From Isochrysis galbana (Eukaryota > Haptophyta > Isochrysidales > Isochrysidaceae): a stretch of 64,000 nt of DNA. The translations under genes were made by a program, and so were the position numbers. The stretch is taken from NCBI GenBank assembly GCA_018136815.1, contig CM030945.1:1347679-1411678 (forward strand). Reading direction: 5' to 3'. The notes below the pieces were generated by a model that was not told the origin of the DNA, made no database searches, and saw only the letters and a list, made by a program, of their open reading frames with translations. This document shows positions 24,721 through 35,300 of this stretch, in pieces. Position 1 is the stretch's first letter; each line of letters begins with the position of its first letter.

Positions 24721-25302
24721 ATGGCGCCTCCCGCATGGAAGGATGAGATCTCCACCGTCGCTCTCGCGGGCGCATGTGCCATCAACACATGGTTCTGCAC
24801 CAACTGTCTGATAGATTACTCAGCCGACGTGTGGGCCCTCTCGTCAGAGCCGGCCGAGCCCGATAGACTGCTCTTCCTTCGAAACTATTACAGCTGGAGG
24901 GGATGGGCGCCCTTCGTGACACCCATCTTTCTTCTCCTTACTGTGCCGCTCCCCATACTTGTCTTCAACCTGAGCAGGGAGCTGCTCGCATCGACATTTG
25001 GCTGGAGGCGTGCTAGCCCGCTCCGACACCTGAGCGACGTGGTGCAGGCGCTGACGCTCATCGGCGTCATCCTGCCCATTGGCGTGCCAGCTGTCGGCCG
25101 GGTACAGGGAGCAGTGATCGAGGCATGTGCCGTCAACAAGCGCGGGAAGCTTGCGACGCCGGCCGACTGCCAGACACGTGCCGAGGAGCTTCTTCCGGTC
25201 CACCTCCTCATGCTCATCCTCAATCTGGTCATGTTCTTCTGCGACATTGCAAAGTTCACAGGCAACCGTGGCGCAGCCGCGACAAAGGACAAGGCGTCCT
25301 AG
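24721..25302 (+). CDS. Four-helix membrane protein, unknown function
   Basis: An intronless frame of 193 residues from the first ATG after a CT-rich leader. Four hydrophobic segments are clear: about residues 12-32, 62-84, 105-127 and 157-177. A hydrophilic loop between the first two contains RNYYSW, and two Cys (C136, C150) sit in the third loop; the C-terminus is basic. There is no cleavable signal peptide and no catalytic motif that I recognise. The layout (short N-terminus, aromatic pair before helix 2, four helices in under 200 residues) resembles ER membrane chaperones of the Shr3 type, but the resemblance is topological and I do not assign the family. The neighbours are retroelements, so context gives no functional clue. 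Confidence 0.75.
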   Translation: MAPPAWKDEISTVALAGACAINTWFCTNCLIDYSADVWALSSEPAEPDRLLFLRNYYSWRGWAPFVTPIFLLLTVPLPILVFNLSRELLASTFGWRRASPLRHLSDVVQALTLIGVILPIGVPAVGRVQGAVIEACAVNKRGKLATPADCQTRAEELLPVHLLMLILNLVMFFCDIAKFTGNRGAAATKDKAS

Positions 25303-25740
25303 CAGATCGAATGTGTGCCTCGAGAGGAAGGTGGGTGGGGCGACAAGCCGCCGCGAAAGTATGTCAGTGGAATAGAGGGCCGCCTTGTAGCCGCGGCATG
25401 GCATGGCAAGAGGCCGTTGCTCGCTTTGTGGCACCTTGGGGGTTGCGGGTGGGTGATTAAGGTTTACCTAGGTGACATCGAAGTGAGCTGCGCCCTCGAG
25501 GGCCGTGGGAGCTAGATCGCCACAAACATTGCGACTACATCACCTTGTTTCCCCATTCCTCAGCGGGTCGGAAGTTAATGTCAGGTGCTTTTTTCTCCTT
25601 CAAAATCTTTCACGGTGCGAAGTGGTGGGGGAGGCGAACCACTTTATTTCTTCTTTACATGAAAGATTAGAAAAAAATCTGAAGATTCTGGGCCACACGC
25701 CTACTGGGTCTAGGACTCCCTAGATCTATTCCGACATCAA
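25303..25740. other. 3' flank of the membrane-protein gene
   Basis: About 440 bases with no supported gene. It probably contains the 3' UTR; the right part is AT-richer and ends at the hairpin of the next element. Confidence 0.4.
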
Positions 25741-26240
25741 CTATCAGTAAAACTGATAGGGTCATGGGGGCCCCGTGCCCCCCTTCCTCCATCGCAGACA
25801 CCCCCTGGGTGGGCCTGCACACTCAACCTCAGCCCCTGCCTGCTGGCAGGGGCTGCGCTGACATCACTCCGGCACAGACCCTCGCCGAGCGCGCACCGCG
25901 CGCCGCACGCATTCGCCTGCACTGGCCCCTGATCGTACTGACCCCCCACTCCACCACTGAGCCACAGACCACCTGAGCCGCCAGGAGGGCACCCAGGACC
26001 AGCGAGGCCAGCGAGGGAGAGGCAGGAGAGGCCAAGGGCCCAGCCCCAGCCTCCACTGCCCCCTCAGCTGGCCCAGCTGGCCCTCTAGGGGGACCCGAGG
26101 GTCCCCTCAGAGGGGTGCCATGGCGCGCGCAGGCATCGCACGCCCGTAAGAGAACGAAGAGAACCGGGAGAAAAGAACGACAAAAAAACGACGCGATCTG
26201 ACCCAAGGAAAGGTAAAACTCACGCCTGTTTACGGTATGT
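25741..26240 (+). mobile_element. Retroelement 5' module, second family
   Basis: It starts with a perfect 7-bp stem (ctatcag 25741-25747, loop taaaa, ctgatag 25753-25759), then an ATG at 25764 in G/C-rich DNA. The segment at about 25998-26110 (ccagcgagggagaggcagg and following) recurs at about 58625-58750, downstream of a similar but weaker start at 58317. It carries no enzyme domain and is probably a 5' UTR plus ORF1 remnant. Confidence 0.5.
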
Positions 26241-26424
26241 GTTTACAGGCCGACACCCCGAGCGACACACGAATGCCGCGAAAACGCGGAGATACTTGAA
26301 AAAGACGCGAGAAGAGGGGGCCGAGACCTCCCAGGGGCACGAAGTGTCACATGTGCAACAGGCGTTTACGTTTGTTTTGCCACAGGAACACCACATCAGC
26401 AGGGCTCTGCCCCAGCCCACCCTC

Positions 26425-26500
26425 TGCACTTGGCCCGTTGTAGTGCACGCGCCCCCCCCCCCCCCCCCAATACCAAAGACAAAGGAATGAAGGGGGTGAT
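26425..26500 (+). repeat. Dispersed LINE-tail-like repeat with poly-C
   Basis: gttgtagtgcacgcg followed by a poly-C run (about 26451-26468) and ccaataccaaagacaaagg. It aligns with the repeats at 14898 and 30022, the latter lying directly 3' of a LINE module. Confidence 0.55.
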
Positions 26501-26509
26501 GTAAGGGAG

Positions 26510-26748
26510 TGAGTAAACTGGGCCTTCGAAATAATGTTTCCGATCACCGTTTTCAATCTGTTCGTGAGTATTTTGGCTAGGATTTTGTAGTCGCTTTGAA
26601 GCAACGTGATAGGTCTATAGTTTCTAGGGTCCCGCGTGTCCCCTTTTTTGTACAAGAGTATTATATCTCCTTCCCTCATAGACACGTTCAGGTGCCCTTG
26701 TTCGAGCGCATGGTTCAAAACTCTTAGGAAGTCATCACTTAAAAACAC
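26510..26748 (-). pseudogene. LINE reverse transcriptase fragment
   Basis: About 80 codons of the N-terminal RT fingers: LNVSMREGDIILLYKKGD, then DPRNYRPITLLQSDYKILAK and ILTNRLKTVIGNIIS. This is the standard motif run before the catalytic palm of non-LTR RTs, which read G-x-P-K-G-D then YRPI-x-L-x(3)-YKI-x-AK. The fragment breaks off after KAQF, where repeat DNA begins, and starts at a junction with an AT-rich open frame. No catalytic YxDD is present, so it is inactive. Confidence 0.85.
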
Positions 26749-27019
26749 GGCTACGAGAATTCAAGGAAAGATACGACAAAGTCTTAGAAGACTATTGCCC
26801 GGTATTCAATAAAAAGAAGCTGCTATCACTACGTAGCAATAACACAAAACTATACGAACTGCAACGGAAGCTAGAATTGTTCATTGAGATCGTCAGTGAG
26901 TACTCTCAAGAATATGCCGGCAAATTTATTCGTGACATTCAAAGTCTAAACAAAGAATATCATGACGTAGTCGAGGAAGCTTACAAGGTAATAATGAGTA
27001 AACAGGGAAACACCTCTTG
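26745..27019 (+). CDS. AT-rich open frame, helical, no start codon (possible foreign fragment)
   Basis: From about 26730 to the TGA at 27017-27019 a frame without an initial ATG encodes a charged, Lys/Glu/Leu/Tyr-rich helical sequence (for example NKKKLLSLRSNNTKLYELQR, then EYAGKFIRDIQSLNKEYHD). Base composition drops sharply to AT-rich and the codons end in A or T, unlike every host gene here. The left edge abuts a LINE RT fragment. It looks like the 3' part of a real gene moved in from an AT-rich source such as a large virus, bacterium or organelle. I recognise no family. Confidence 0.4.
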
Positions 27020-27559
27020 AAGGGCGTGTCTCCGCGAAAGAGCGGACGAGACGCCCCCACCGGAGAGCAACCTTGCTCGTCAGATATTTTTGGGGGCGGG
27101 CGCGCGGAGAGAGAGAGGCACCCCCCCCCCCCTCCTTCCCATCCACAGCCCCTCTACCCCATCCCCCGGCGAGTAGGCTCCCCAGGCGTTGTGGATGGCA
27201 CAGGCGTTGTCGAAGGAGACCCTCTCGGGGCGCGCCCTCATGCCGAGCCAAGGCGATGCTGTTCTCGTCGCGTACGTGGTGCTCCTGGGCCTCTCCTTCG
27301 GGGTGCTCGCGGGGGGGGGTAGGGTGAGACTGGAAGGGAAAGGAGACCAAATGAAGGCAAGCCGCCAAGCCGCCTCGGTAGCGCGTCCGGTTGTCGCATT
27401 CGCGATGTCTCAGAGGCAAAAAGAAATAACAGTAAAAGAAAAACAGTAAACAGTAAAAAGAAACAGAGGAAGAAAGAAGAAGAAAAGTGAAAAAGAAGAA
27501 AAAAAAACCCAGAGTATATAGGGCGGTTCTCAGCCCTTCCCATCGGCCCTATGGCTACG
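27020..27559. other. Spacer without recognisable gene
   Basis: Poly-C (27121-27132), a G-rich run, and a purine-rich A/G stretch (27415-27515). There is no supported frame. Confidence 0.5.
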
Positions 27560-27800
27560 TAAACTCTCGCGTGGCATAGTGGTTCAACCCACCGCCTCCA
27601 CCAACCTTTTGCTCTGGGTCGCGAGTTCGAGTCCGGACGGAGCGCTCTGCAGTTCGAGCCCCGCTCCTTCTCCTCTCCGCTCTTCTTCTACCGTTAAATT
27701 CCGCACTCCTTCTACAGTTAAAAATTCCGCACTCTTGTCTCCAAGACGGTTTCACCGCATTAAGACCAAGCTTAGTGGGGAAAACTCCTCGTCCAGTTCC
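27560..27800 (+). mobile_element. tRNA-derived SINE-like sequence
   Basis: An internal RNA polymerase III promoter is visible: box A tggcatagtgg (27572-27582, full consensus) and box B agttcgagtcc (27624-27634, one mismatch), 41 bases apart. The flanks do not form a complete cloverleaf acceptor stem, so this is a SINE head rather than a tRNA gene. The body contains a 24-bp near-duplication (ttaaattccgcactcctt and ttaaaaattccgcactctt). Confidence 0.55.
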
Positions 27801-27805
27801 GTTAC

Positions 27806-27947
27806 CCGAAAATCTCGTTCAATCTCGTCGGGCCCTCGGGCCATCTCGTTCATCTCGTCGGGCCATCAAGGCCATCTCGTTCATCTCGTCGTCGGGCCAT
27901 CAGGCCATCTCGTTACATCTCGTTCATCTCGTTACAATCCAAGCTAC
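27806..27947 (+). repeat. Minisatellite with atctcgt/tcgggccat units
   Basis: Irregular tandem copies of catctcgttcatctcgtcgg and gccatcaggccatctcgtt. The array sits exactly between the SINE and the truncated end of the next LINE fragment, so it may have arisen at a repaired break. Confidence 0.8.
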
Positions 27948-28873
27948 GGCTTTGATTTCCACACCGGTCCCGCGCTTTTGCCGCTGCCTATCTGCGCTAT
28001 GGCGTCCAGTAGTTCCTCCATGGTAATTCTCCCCTCTATTGCATCTCTATCCCATGTGTTCATGGGGTGTGTTTCCATCACCGCCTCCAATTCGCGGTCC
28101 CTCACGTTTTGTCTCTCTTGGTATAACCACACGTAGTATATACAGTAGTATCTACGGAGCTCTTTGCGTATCTCTTCATCGTCGGTGGTCGTGCCCCTTG
28201 TGTCGTCACCCGGGGCGTTCCAGTCGCCCGTAACGTATAGTTCCGGTATAGCGCTATTGGATGCCCGGGATTGGAACTTCTGGAAGAACTCTTTCGTCAT
28301 TCTCTCCTCATGCTTGAGGGAGTCGAAGCTCTCTTTGTTCGTGGGCCTAGATGTTTTCCGAATTGTATCTATCGTGGCGTTGAGTTCGCGGATTCTGTCT
28401 AGTTTCCGGGCGTCAGGCTCTCCGTCGTCGAGCTCGATTCCCCAGCAGCGCAAGCTGCTCGTCAACTCGTCAATCGCTTTAGCTACCGCTTGATGCTCTT
28501 TGCCCTGTCGCGTCGCCCACAAAAGGTATGTGGCCACCGCTCTTTTGGCGTTGCCCCAGGCGTCGTCCACCTCTTCACCCGGGGTCTCCGGGTTGGTGTG
28601 GCTCTTTCATAGGTGCGATACAACCTTTCGGACCTCTTCCGAGTCGAATAGTTCGTTGTCTATCCGCACGTCGTACGTGCGCCCCGTTTTATACCCGACG
28701 ACTTCGAAGGTGCCTACCACTGGGAGGGGGTCTGAGGCGCCCTTTCCTGTAAAGAGCGCCGCGTGCGGGCCGATGGCTTGCCAGTTAATATTGGAGCACG
28801 TGATAGGTGTGTATATTCTGTCTATCCTCGTATGGATGGTCCCCGAGAGTCTGGTGAAACCTCCTCGGCTAAA
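27944..28873 (-). pseudogene. LINE ORF2, C-terminal endonuclease to start of RT (split copy, downstream half)
   Basis: Reading on the minus strand from 28873: SRGGFTRLSGTIHTRIDRIY, GKGASDPLPVVGTFEV (end of the endonuclease; the usual SDH is changed to SDP), an in-frame TGA at about 28612, a helical linker, TGDWNAPGDD, and ITMEELLDAIAQIGSGKSAG, the usual entry to the reverse transcriptase. It breaks off just before the RT core at the minisatellite. Its upstream half is at 30703-30909, separated by the 1,829-bp insertion. Confidence 0.75.
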
Positions 28874-28993
28874 AAGTTCCGTCCTACATTATAGGACCGC
28901 GTCCTACGATTTCGGTGTATTTGTAGGACCCTGAGCTTGAAAGCCACACAACTTTCGAGAGTGAAGGATTGGACCATCCGACCTAGACATGTA

Positions 28994-29867
28994 ACCCCCC
29001 GCCAAGTGGGGGGAGGGATACAAAGGAAACAGGATACAGGAATTTCCCCTGCCGGAAGAGTACACAATAGACGGAAACACACCACTAGACAAAACGGAAG
29101 TGAAGCACCTAACGAAAGCCCTCCAGAAACTCGACGCCAGAACCCAAACCCAGAACGGGCCCCAACGATGGAAGGACAGACTCCCGGTCGATGAGAACAC
29201 GTGGAAGCACTTGGCACGCATATACACCTCCCCAATGATGACGGCGAGAGACTCATACTTACACTTCCAACACATCACGCATCGTAGAATGGGAACACAT
29301 AACAGATTCCCCGGAAGAGACCCGACATGCCGACTCTGCAAACAATCACACGAATCATCTGCGCACCTTGGGACATGCCCGGCGCTGGACGACATATTCG
29401 ACATGATACACGAACTGACAGAATACCATCCAACTCAACACGTTTCGACTTCCACCGACCAAGCAGTAGATAGACTATTCATACTCCCCAACACGCACTC
29501 GCCACACTCTAGAGAAATACTATACATCCTAGCATGGAGATACATTCTAACAGACTTTTACAGAGTACACTTCGACAACATAACATTTGATAGCAAACAA
29601 ATCAAAAAAAGAATACTGACGAGATACACCGCCCTAGTGAAGGCAGCGCATTTCGGCAACTCCACTGACGCGGCCAGAAGAGCCCAAGCAGACATGGGCC
29701 GACAACCAAAAAAACGAATAGACACCAACGACTTCCGCCCTCTATTCGACGTAATAGACAACGACACACTAGCACCAAGCCATACCCTAAAGATAGCAAC
29801 GCAGAAACTGGAGATCGAACACATCCTCGTACAAGAAAACAAGGAACATGCGAGCGACCAGGGATAG
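28994..29867 (+). pseudogene. LINE ORF2 C-terminal zinc module, best-preserved copy
   Basis: An open frame of about 290 codons without a native start: PPAKWGEGYKGNRIQEFPL at 28994, then WKHLARIYTSPMMTARDSYL, HITHRRMGTHNRF, the zinc motif CRLCKQSHESSAHLGTC, ILYILAWRYILTDFYRVHF, and a basic tail to TAG at 29865-29867. The CxxC-x(7)-H-x(3)-C-type motif resembles the zinc-binding segment after the RT in several LINE clades. No RT precedes it. The same module occurs at 1.0-1.9, 23.4-23.9 and 31.8-32.1 kb. It is the longest intact stretch and could be used to identify the others. Confidence 0.75.
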
Positions 29868-30180
29868 CGCCCTGGCTAAAAGGGAGGAGAGACTCCCTAA
29901 AGACCCACCCATAGGGGAAAGCCGCAAGGCTGGGCCCCCACAAAGAGTCGCAACCCAAAGCGCCTCACAGCAACGGCGAGCCGAAAGGCCCGCCCCCCCC
30001 CTCCCCTGACGCCAGACCCAAAGTAGTGCACATGGCTCGACCCCCCGAAACCGAACAAAAAGGACCGAGGGGGGGTGCGAAAGGGGAGAGAGGGTGGGGC
30101 AAGGGCGATGTCAGGGGCAGCCCCCAAGGCGCGGGGCGGGGGATAGCAAAGTAGTAGGCATCTTCAAGAATATTTTTTTA
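29868..30180 (+). repeat. LINE 3' tail repeat
   Basis: Directly after the module's stop codon. The motif gtagtgcacatggctcgacc with accgaacaaaaaggaccgag (about 30023-30070) matches the repeats at 14898 and 26425, so those are probably tails of the same LINE family. No coding frame. Confidence 0.6.
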
Positions 30181-30660
30181 GCCCCAACTCAGTCTTGAGA
30201 TCCTTAGCTCCCACTATGGCCAAGGCTGTAGACTTCGTCTTGACCAAGCTTTCGGCTCCAGCGTGAACTGAGTACTTCGGCCATCGGAGGCCACCGGGTG
30301 CGTCGAGAGTTTTGTTTTTGCCCCGCAAGAGGCAAAAGCAGCCAAAACTCTCATTGCTCATTGGGCTTCAAAACCAAGCTTGGTCTCCACTGAAGGTCGA
30401 AGAGAACCCATGCCAAAGAGCATTTCATCTCGTGGGAGCAAGTTCTAGGGAGCTCATCATGAGCCTCAAATCGTGTCCTCAGGTGTTCGCGGCAATTCGT
30501 AGGACAACGCCGTTTTTTGCCGGGAAGGCTTCCGCGAGTGGCAAATAACTCATTATGCTTTGAGAATGGTGTCTTGAGCCTCTAGGAGGACTCAATGAGG
30601 GCAATGAGATGAACACAGAAACCAAATCCTAGCTCCCCATTCCTAGATTGAACCGTGTCT
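30181..30660. other. Interior of the nested insertion without recognisable gene
   Basis: No supported frame. An AT/GC-balanced stretch with an imperfect inverted repeat around gcatttcatctcgtg and gcaaataactcattatgc. It may hold the promoter or end of the inserted element. Confidence 0.35.
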
Positions 30661-30702
30661 TCATAGTTCACAACGTCGTCCTACATTGTAGGACTCGTCC
30701 TA

Positions 30703-30909
30703 TAAAGCTGGGTTTCTTTATCCGTCCTCTCGTGTTTCCGTTGACTAAGTTGTATGCGTCGATTAGCCCCAACTCGTTCATTGCGGATCTTAGTTTGGGG
30801 CCGTGGGCGTTTCCGTATCCTTCCTTGTCCTCCGCTTTCCTTGTGTCCGTTTCCACGTTCTCTACGCAGTTAAAGTCGCCTCCCACAAGGGTGTCGCGTT
30901 CTCTACCTA
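30703..30909 (-). pseudogene. LINE ORF2 endonuclease, upstream half of the split copy
   Basis: About 69 codons: RERDTLVGGDFNCVENVETD, ELGLIDAYNLVNG, RGRIKKPSF. The GDFNCVE block aligns with the same motif in the copy at 5 kb, and the break falls between the NLVNG segment and TRIDRIY. A TAA ends the frame upstream, so the N-terminal third of the endonuclease is missing or frameshifted. The frame resumes at 28873 across the nested insertion. Confidence 0.75.
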
Positions 30910-31166
30910 ATTAATGGGATCGTTTTTAGTGTATCTATTTGAGTGGTTCTTATTTATGCTAGGTATGGCGCTTATGTATATGGATACTATCTCCCGGATT
31001 GGGTGCTACGCACATTCGACCGGAGGGGCGTTGGCGCGCTTGCCTGCAACTAAAGTAGAACTAAATAAAACTATTGACTATGGACTATGGATTGACATCT
31101 AGCCGCACTTACCATACTACGAACCCTTACTCACTATCACTCACGAGCACGGGCTTGTGCTTTGTG

Positions 31167-31770
31167 CTAGGCCCTCTCTTGTGCTGGTGTTCGTTGTGTT
31201 GGGCCTCTTGGGCTTGTGTTGCTTGTGTCGTGCGCGCGTCCGAGGCGCGCTTGTCTGCTTGTCTTCCGGCGGCACTGTAGCGCATCCCTCCTGAATTGTC
31301 TCCCCTTTTGCTCCCGTACCCCTTCCTTGTTGGGGGACTCAGTCTGCTTCTTTTCCATCACTTTGGTTTGATGCGGCATTCCCCCATTGGGGTTCTGCCT
31401 TAGATGGTGCCGGGTCAGCCCCTCGCGCCGGAGCGCGAGGGCGGTACCGCGGTTGTGTAGGGTCCCGGCCCGGAGGCCTTCCCTTTGGAAGCGTCCCACT
31501 GGTGTGGTGTGGCTGGTGTGGCTGTGTGTTGTGACGAAGGTGTGCTGCATGCTGGCTGCTGCCAGCATGGCGGCCTTGTTCGTGGTGTTCGCGGTGATGC
31601 GCGGGCGTGGCAAGTCGGCTCCTGTGCCCACCTGACTGGGGGGGTCGTCCTGGCGCGGTCGCTTCGGCGACAGCGGCGTGTCCATGAAAGCTTCGTCCAT
31701 CGCGGCGAGGGCCGCGGCAGCGAGGGCGGGAGGCGGCGCGCGCTCCCTAACCCTATCAGTTGACTGATAG
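31167..31770 (-). mobile_element. Retroelement 5' module (hairpin plus ORF1-like frame)
   Basis: A perfect 7-bp stem (ctatcag 31753-31759, loop ttga, ctgatag 31764-31770) precedes a minus-strand frame from ATG 31700 (MDEAFMDTPLSPKRPRQDD) of 177 codons, rich in Pro/Thr/Arg/His and without a recognised domain. Its hairpin has the same stem as the one at 25741. It lies directly 3' of another LINE's zinc module (31818-32100, same strand), giving a head-to-tail order. Confidence 0.5.
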
Positions 31771-31817
31771 TCGCACCTTTGCTTTGACTAGCAAGTGATA
31801 TGTGATATCTCGAAATC

Positions 31818-32100
31818 TTAGAAAAGTTTTAGTTGATCGTGCTTGCCCGCGTTACCATAGTGGATGTTATAAAAATCCGTTAATATGTACCTCCACGCCA
31901 AGATACCTAGGTATCCCGAAGAGGGGTGGGGTCTGATGATCTGATAGCAGCAGAGACGCTGCGCTGTCGCGTGTTGTGGGGGGTTTTGCGTGCCCAGCAC
32001 CTTCTCTTTATAGGCAAAGATCGGTTCGGTCGCGTTGCAACACCCTAAGTGTTGGGACGACTCGGGGGCCATCCCGCAGAGGCGACATGTGAGGGATAGT
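31818..32100 (-). pseudogene. LINE 3' zinc module fragment
   Basis: The minus-strand frame reads CRLCGMAPESSQHLGCC and, about 50 codons on, LGILAWRYILTDFYNIHY, matching CRLCKQSHESSAHLGTC and ILAWRYILTDFYRVHF of the copy at 29 kb. It is a short 3' remnant, truncated on both sides. Confidence 0.7.
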
Positions 32101-32306
32101 TACACCTTGAGACATGTAGTCTTGTAAAGCATCTTGTTGGCTAGCATCCTTACATCAAGAAACATACATCGGACGAGCCATGCACCAACCACGCACACTC
32201 CATCTCCCAATCTCGGGATAGAGAGAGGCTCCGTTGCAGTAAAGGCACGCTCCCTCAGCACTAGAATTAAACTAGCACAACCAGAAAACTCTAAAACTCC
32301 CCCCAT
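32101..32306. other. 3' flank of the giant gene
   Basis: Spacer of about 205 bases with no gene. It probably contains the 3' UTR of the giant minus-strand gene. Confidence 0.4.
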
Positions 32307-35300
32307 CTACTTGCTTTTCGAGCTGAATGCACGTGTGGCATCAAGCATTGTCCGGAGAGTGCGAAAGCGACCGCCAGGTTCCTTGCGCATGTTGTCATCC
32401 GGCACCGGCGTGAGGCTCTCAGCTGCACCGGAAGCCATTAGCATTGGGTTTGACGCGGGAGGCATATTCATGGGCGCCTGCGGGTCTATTGCACCAATCT
32501 TGGCTGAAGGAACTGGTGCCTTGTGTTCCATCTTTCGTTGATGTAGCTGGAATTGTGCGGCGACATTGATGACCGGAGCGTCGACATCTTGTTCGACCAT
32601 CGTGATCATGAGGACGCGTGTACGCCGCGCCTCGTCCAGGGAGAGATCGCGCTGCTTCAGGTGCTCCGTTGGGATCGCAAAGCGTTGGCTATTATTTGGT
32701 AGCCTAATCCCGTGCCGTAAGTTGAAAGAGGTTGCTTGCCATAGCTTGGCCACGCGGAAGGTGGAGTTGGCCTTATAGAGGAGCTCCTCTTCGTAAGGAA
32801 AGTATGAGAAGGCCTTGATTGGCTTGACCGTTTGAGTGTGGATCTTCAGCACTACTGCTGCCTCCTCGTCCTTCATGTTGCTTGTCGCGTACTCCATCGC
32901 CACGTAAGGGTCGCATGTCGTTGATGAGAACGCTGGCCAGAGGACTATGTTGCCTGGGTGATACCTGGCCGATGCGTCTTCCTCGCCCTTCGAACTGAAG
33001 AGCTTGCCATCGAGGAAGAGCTCGACGGGATTTGTGCCCTTCCCGTCGCCACCTGGGGGAAGCTTAAGGCCACGAAAAACAACGGTCGACTTGGCGTTGA
33101 GCGCCTTCAGCGCCCCCGAGAGGTGGTAAATGAACGGGCGCCATACCTCAATGGCGGCCGGGTTGCACGAGCGCATCGCTTGACATGAATCGCGGAAGAT
33201 TGAGGTAAACAACGTGTAAACGTGCAATGCAAAGATGTGAACCGGTGCCTCAACCATGCCAGCAGCCACGCGATCCTGGACAAAGAGCTTGGACGAGATG
33301 ACAAGGGTTACCATCTTGTGGTGGAAGTCTGGTGCAAACAAGCTGCCGTCTTCTGTGTTGAACTTGTGAACTTTTTCAAGTCGCAACAAAAAGCTCTCTA
33401 GCGACACGCCCGGCTCATACTCTGCCGCATAGAAGGCATACTTCTGGTACCCCTTGAGCGAGCTCATCTCTGCTTGGCGTTCAGCAAAGCTACCGGTGGC
33501 ACCAACGTGCTTTGCTTCGTCCGTCATGCCGAGCACTTTGAGCTTAGCCGGGTCGAGCCGGAGCAGGGATCGATCGGCTGGGGTGCCGTTACGGTATGCG
33601 GCCTTCAGATTATCGAGCGCCTTCGTATCACGCGTACGCAGCACCGCGCCTCGTCCAGTGAGGAAAAGTGCAATTTCTTCCGCGCGCACGCGTGTGCTTG
33701 CCTTTGCATTGCGGGCAGCCTCGTCCATGTCGTCTAGTTGCGGCTGCTCGCACAGCCACGCCATCCAACGAGCCCACAATAGCGCGGTGTGACCAGAGCG
33801 TGAAGTGGCGTAGAGCACGCGCTCAGCCTTCTTCCTGGCTTCTCTCGCCTCCTCATCGCCCAACGGCTTGCCAGTGTTGTCACATGGCCCTGGGATGGCT
33901 GAGAGCATCGCGCGCACCGCGCGCGACTCGCAGCAGAGGGTGGCGGCCTGTAAGCAGGTCCAGCCAATGGGGTTGTACGAGGCGGGATCGGCGCCTCCCT
34001 CTACCGCGTTTGTAAGGTCTTTCTCCATCTTCTCTTGGAGGCCCTCGTCGGCACGGTCCCATGTCGGGCATAGCAGGGTCTCCTCAAGCACCCGCCAGCA
34101 CGCAGCTCTCTGCGGCTCAAGCGAGGAAGTGATGCGAGATGATAGCGCTACCATGCATGGCGTGAGGCCGGCGGCGTTAGCCTTCGACTTGAGATTGTCG
34201 TGCTTCTTGAGTAGCTTCTCGAGAATCGAGCTGCGCCTCCCACCCAACCGTGCAAGCAGGTGTGCGAGTGTCGAGCCGGGGCCAAGTCCGTAATGCTTTG
34301 CTACCTCGCAAACAAGCTCGCGTTCAGGGCGCGTGCACCCCATCTCCAGCAGAGTTTCGGCTATCTTCACGCGATCAATGATGACCGCGTACTCGAGCGC
34401 AGAAACGCCGCGGTAGCGCAACGCAATCGGCACGCCTAGTCCCGCTTTGTCGCGACCACGCACTAGCAGCTCTACTACTTCGGACATCGACTCAGTTACC
34501 GCATAGTGCACTGCGCCGCCCACACCACATCCCATCTCGTACAGCCTACGCACAACCTCCTTGTGGCCCATCGCCGCCGCGGCTTCGATCGGCAGAGTGC
34601 CGTCGGCCACATTGGGCGCTGACATATTTGCGCCTGAGAAGAAAAGCCTTGAAAGCAAAGGAAGGAGATCAGGGCCCATGCCGGCAGCCAGCTCAGCGAT
34701 CGACGGTCCAAATGGTTGGGCGTCAAGCGGAAAGCCCTTCTGGACATGCTCCTTGATGGTGGCCATCATCGCGCCGATTGCGCCATGCTGCTGCGATGAT
34801 GCCACGTGCGCAGGCGCATGGATCGCGTCGGCGATGGTGCACCACGCGCGCTTCTGTTCAAGGCGCGACATGGGCTCTGCCGTTCGCAGCTTTTTCCACA
34901 CTTCGAGTCTTTGATTATGGTACGCCTCACGAGCGGTAGTGGGGACGTTGTTTTGCATGGTCTCGACGGAGACTTTATTTTGGTACATGAAAAAACGCGC
35001 TAAGTCGGCAAAGGGTGCGTCGGGAAAGCTGGCTGAAAGCCAGCGGAGAGACACATCGAGGACCGCCATCACAAGCGGTTTAGACTCGTACTGCCTCTTG
35101 AGGGGCATCAGCGGATCTTCGGCTGACGATGCGCCGGCGTCTCCACGTGTAGCAGCCGCCGACTTGGCCACAAAGTCATCAACTTGCTCGACGACAAAGG
35201 CGCTCGGATCGGCGAAGAACATAGCGAACGAGCGCACAGGGTTCAAGCGAAAGTCAGTGGCATCGGGACCGCTGCCGTCGCTGGCGCTATCAAACCAAGA

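Larger units (their letters stand above)
28874..30702. mobile_element. 1,829-bp insertion nested in a LINE, flanked by TAAA duplications
   Basis: taaa occurs at 28870-28873 and again at 30703-30706. Removing 28874-30702 plus one taaa restores an unbroken endonuclease frame (KKPSF continues into SRGGF). Both ends carry a palindromic sequence near the edge: gtcctacattataggac at 28881-28897 and gtcctacattgtaggac at 30678-30694. The insert contains a LINE 3' module and tail in the orientation opposite to the host LINE. A 4-bp TAAA duplication with subterminal palindromes suggests a DNA transposon, possibly one that captured LINE DNA. I see no transposase. Confidence 0.7.
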
